The notes under the pieces: model-generated
Told to the model about the DNA's origin: nothing
Database searches by the model: none
What the model saw: only the letters and a program-made list of their open reading frames with translations
Source: Kluyvera georgiana ATCC 51603
Lineage (GTDB): Bacteria > Pseudomonadota > Gammaproteobacteria > Enterobacterales > Enterobacteriaceae
Direction of reading: 5' to 3'
Length of the DNA: 64,000 nt
Assembly (NCBI RefSeq): GCF_001654985.1
Contig: NZ_LXEU01000071.1
Coordinates: 1 to 64,000, forward strand
Position numbers and translations under genes: made by a program
Shown here: one piece after another, positions 61,581 to 64,000 of the stretch
How the letters are laid out: the number at the start of each line of letters is the position of its first letter
Numbering within the stretch: position 1 is the stretch's first letter

Positions 61581-62728
61581 TGGCTGAACAGCGTCCCCTG
61601 ACGATTGCCCTGGTCGCCGGAGAAACCTCCGGCGATATTCTTGGTGCAGGCCTCATTCGCGCCCTCAAGGCACGCGTACCCAACGCGCGCTTTGTCGGCG
61701 TGGCCGGTCCGCGTATGCAGGCCGAAGGCTGCGAAGCCTGGTACGAGATGGAAGAGCTGGCGGTGATGGGCATCGTCGAAGTGCTGGGGCGACTGCGTCG
61801 TCTGCTGCATATCCGCGCCGATCTCACCCAACGCTTTACCGATCTGAAGCCTGATGTTTTTGTCGGTATTGATGCTCCTGACTTCAACATCACGCTGGAA
61901 GGCAACCTCAAAAAACAGGGGATCAAGACGATCCACTACGTCAGCCCGTCCGTGTGGGCCTGGCGACAGAAACGCGTCTTCAAAATTGGCAGAGCCACCA
62001 ACATGGTGCTCGCATTTCTGCCTTTTGAAAAAGCGTTTTATGACAAATTTAACGTCCCGTGCCGCTTTATCGGACACACCATGGCTGACGCCATGCCGTT
62101 GGATCCGGATAAAAACGCCGCGCGGGATACGCTGGGTATCGCCCACGATGTCCACTGTCTGGCGATGCTGCCGGGTAGCCGTGGGACAGAAGTGGAGATG
62201 CTCAGCGCCGACTTTTTAAAAACCGCGCAGCTGTTGCGTCAGCAGTACCCCGATCTTGAAGTGGTGGTACCGTTGGTAAACGCAAAGCGTCGCGAGCAGT
62301 TCGAACGTATCAAAGTTGAAGTGGCGCCGGATCTCCACGTACATATGCTAGACGGCATGGCGCGCGAGGCGATGATCGCCAGCGACGCGGCGCTGCTGGC
62401 CTCCGGTACGGCGGCGCTGGAATGCATGCTGGCCAAGTGCCCGATGGTGGTGGGCTATCGCATGAAACCGTTCACTTTCTGGCTGGCAAAACGGCTGGTG
62501 AAAACCGAGTATGTTTCGCTGCCGAACCTGTTGGCCGGCCGCGAGCTGGTTAAAGAGCTGCTGCAGGATGAGTGTGAGCCGCAGCGGCTGGCCGAGGCGT
62601 TACAGCCGCTTCTGGCCAACGGTAAAACCAGCCACGCGATGCACGATACCTTCCGTGAACTGCACCTGCAAATTCGCTGTAACGCAGACGAACAGGCGGC
62701 AGACGCGGTGCTGGAGCTAGCACAATGA
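61580..62728 (+). CDS. lpxB: Lipid-A-disaccharide synthase
   Basis: LpxB joins UDP-diacylglucosamine and lipid X. The 382 residues equal E. coli LpxB, with N-terminal [14 protein letters not shown], the IDAPDFN and [13 protein letters not shown] motifs and the C-terminal [21 protein letters not shown] nucleotide site. Its start overlaps lpxA by one base and its stop overlaps rnhB by four. Confidence 0.98.
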   Translation: MAEQRPLTIALVAGETSGDILGAGLIRALKARVPNARFVGVAGPRMQAEGCEAWYEMEELAVMGIVEVLGRLRRLLHIRADLTQRFTDLKPDVFVGIDAPDFNITLEGNLKKQGIKTIHYVSPSVWAWRQKRVFKIGRATNMVLAFLPFEKAFYDKFNVPCRFIGHTMADAMPLDPDKNAARDTLGIAHDVHCLAMLPGSRGTEVEMLSADFLKTAQLLRQQYPDLEVVVPLVNAKRREQFERIKVEVAPDLHVHMLDGMAREAMIASDAALLASGTAALECMLAKCPMVVGYRMKPFTFWLAKRLVKTEYVSLPNLLAGRELVKELLQDECEPQRLAEALQPLLANGKTSHAMHDTFRELHLQIRCNADEQAADAVLELAQ

Positions 62729-63321
62729 TTGAATTTGAATATCCCCATACCCATCTTGTGGCGGGTGTGGATGAAGTCGGACGTGGCCCGCTGGTTGGCG
62801 CGGTCGTCACGGCGGCGGTGATCCTCGATCCTGCCCGTCCGATTGTCGGGCTGAATGACTCTAAAAAACTCAGCGAAAAGCGCCGACTGGCGCTGTTTGA
62901 CGAGATTAAAGAGAAAGCGCTGTGCTGGAGCCTTGGCCGCGCCGAGCCGCATGAAATCGACGAGCTCAATATTCTGCATGCCACCATGCTGGCGATGCAG
63001 CGCGCGGTGGCGGGGCTGTCTGTTGTGCCAGAATACGTGCTGATTGACGGCAATCGCTGTCCCAAACTGCCGATGCCGTCGCTGGCTGTGGTGAAGGGCG
63101 ATAGCCGAGTGGCAGAAATCAGCGCAGCGTCTATTCTCGCTAAAGTCACGCGCGATGCGGAAATGGCCGAACTGGACACGGTGTTTCCGCAGTACGGTTT
63201 TGCCCAGCACAAGGGCTACCCAACCGCTTTTCATCTGGAAAAGTTAGCGCAATATGGCGCAACCGAACATCACCGACGCAGCTTTGCTCCCGTCAAACGC
63301 GCACTGGGACTGGCGTCCTGA
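62725..63321 (+). CDS. rnhB: Ribonuclease HII
   Basis: RNase HII cuts RNA in RNA-DNA hybrids and removes single ribonucleotides. The 198 residues equal E. coli RNase HII. The active-site Asp16-Glu17 lies in [13 protein letters not shown], with later aspartates in VLIDGNRCP and KVTRDAEM. It begins in an ATGA overlap with lpxB. Confidence 0.98.
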   Translation: MIEFEYPHTHLVAGVDEVGRGPLVGAVVTAAVILDPARPIVGLNDSKKLSEKRRLALFDEIKEKALCWSLGRAEPHEIDELNILHATMLAMQRAVAGLSVVPEYVLIDGNRCPKLPMPSLAVVKGDSRVAEISAASILAKVTRDAEMAELDTVFPQYGFAQHKGYPTAFHLEKLAQYGATEHHRRSFAPVKRALGLAS

Positions 63322-63357
63322 TTCGTGTGTCGAGAATAAGTAAACCGGAATCTAAAG

Positions 63358-64000
63358 ATGGCTGAACCACGTTTCGTGCACCTGCGGGTGCATAGCGACT
63401 ACTCCATGATTGATGGGCTGGCGAAAACCGGGCCGCTGGTGAAAAAGGCGGCCTCTTTGGGCATGCCTGCGCTGGCGATCACCGATTTTACCAACCTCTG
63501 CGGTCTGGTGAAGTTCTACGGAGCGGGCCACGGTGCCGGGATTAAACCGATTGTCGGTGCCGATTTCCATGTCCAGAGCGACCTGCTCGGCGATGAACTC
63601 ACCCATTTAACGGTGCTGGCAGCGAACAACCAGGGCTACCAGAACCTGACGCTGCTGATCTCCAAAGCCTATCAACGCGGCTACGGCGCTGCGGGCCCCA
63701 TTATCGACCGTGAGTGGCTGGTTGAGCTGAAAGAGGGCTTGATCCTGCTCTCCGGCGGCCGTATGGGGGATGTGGGGCGCAGCCTGCTGCGCGGTAATAT
63801 GGCGCTGGTGGATCAGTGCGTTGATTTTTATGAACAACATTTCCCGAATAACTATTTTCTCGAGCTGATTCGTACCGGTCGCCCGGATGAAGAGCCTTAT
63901 CTGCACGCGGCCGTTGAGCTGGCGGAAAGACGGGGTCTTCCGGTGGTGGCGACCAACGACGTGCGTTTTCTCGAACCGGGGGATTTCGACGCGCATGAGA
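63358..64000 (+). CDS. dnaE: DNA polymerase III alpha subunit, N-terminal part
   Basis: DnaE is the replicative polymerase. The frame is open from ATG 63358 to the window edge (214 full codons of about 1160). The visible part is the PHP domain: [27 protein letters not shown] and [11 protein letters not shown]. It follows rnhB by 36 bases and ends the operon in this window. Confidence 0.98.
   Translation, partial: MAEPRFVHLRVHSDYSMIDGLAKTGPLVKKAASLGMPALAITDFTNLCGLVKFYGAGHGAGIKPIVGADFHVQSDLLGDELTHLTVLAANNQGYQNLTLLISKAYQRGYGAAGPIIDREWLVELKEGLILLSGGRMGDVGRSLLRGNMALVDQCVDFYEQHFPNNYFLELIRTGRPDEEPYLHAAVELAERRGLPVVATNDVRFLEPGDFDAHE

Overview
The window is a stretch of chromosome from a member of the Enterobacteriaceae. 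Gene order from acnB to dnaE closely follows the E. coli K-12 2.9 to 4.6 minute region, most proteins have the same length as their E. coli counterparts, and REP/BIME elements and one ERIC element lie between genes. Gene content (glucose dehydrogenase, an FhuA unlike that of E. coli, no yadD, no yad fimbrial operon, no yaeI) fits an Enterobacter/Klebsiella/Citrobacter-type organism better than E. coli, but the species cannot be fixed from this window alone. There is no prophage, insertion sequence, CRISPR array, tRNA or rRNA gene.

Layout. 1-9.1 kb: start of yacH (cut by the edge), aconitase B, yacL, yacC, the copper oxidase gene cueO, an unrecognised periplasmic-protein gene, and glucose dehydrogenase gcd. 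The speD-speE pair that E. coli carries between yacL and yacC is missing. 9.1-14 kb: hpt, carbonic anhydrase can, the ABC exporter yadGH, yadI, and the deacetylase yadE. 14-24 kb: pantothenate genes panD, panC and panB, then folK-pcnB (pcnB with an AUU start), gluQ, dksA, sfsA, thpR and hrpB. 24-33 kb: mrcB and the fhuACDB ferrichrome uptake operon. 33-43 kb: hemL, clcA, erpA, yadS, btuF, mtn, dgt, degP, cdaR and yaeH. 43-48 kb: dapD, glnD and map on the minus strand. 48-64 kb: rpsB-tsf, pyrH, frr, and the long envelope/lipid run dxr-ispU-cdsA-rseP-bamA-skp-lpxD-fabZ-lpxA-lpxB-rnhB-dnaE, with dnaE cut by the right edge.

The genes work together in several modules. The ispU-to-lpxB run makes the undecaprenyl carrier, phospholipid precursor and lipid A, and places outer-membrane proteins through BamA and Skp; degP, rseP and mrcB serve the same envelope. 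panBCD, folK, hemL and dxr make cofactors and precursors. rpsB, tsf, frr and map serve translation. cueO, fhuACDB, erpA and btuF handle copper, iron, Fe-S clusters and cobalamin. Regulatory sites readable from sequence include a CueR-type 19-bp-spacer promoter at cueO, a near-consensus CRP site over the gcd promoter, sigma-E and Cpx signals at degP, a Fur-like site at fhuA, and a perfect palindrome at cdaR.

I see no clearly new multi-gene system. The best leads are the unrecognised periplasmic gene between cueO and gcd, the loss of speDE, the altered surface loops of FhuA and BamA, and the repeats inserted next to translation-limited pcnB and between fhuB and hemL.
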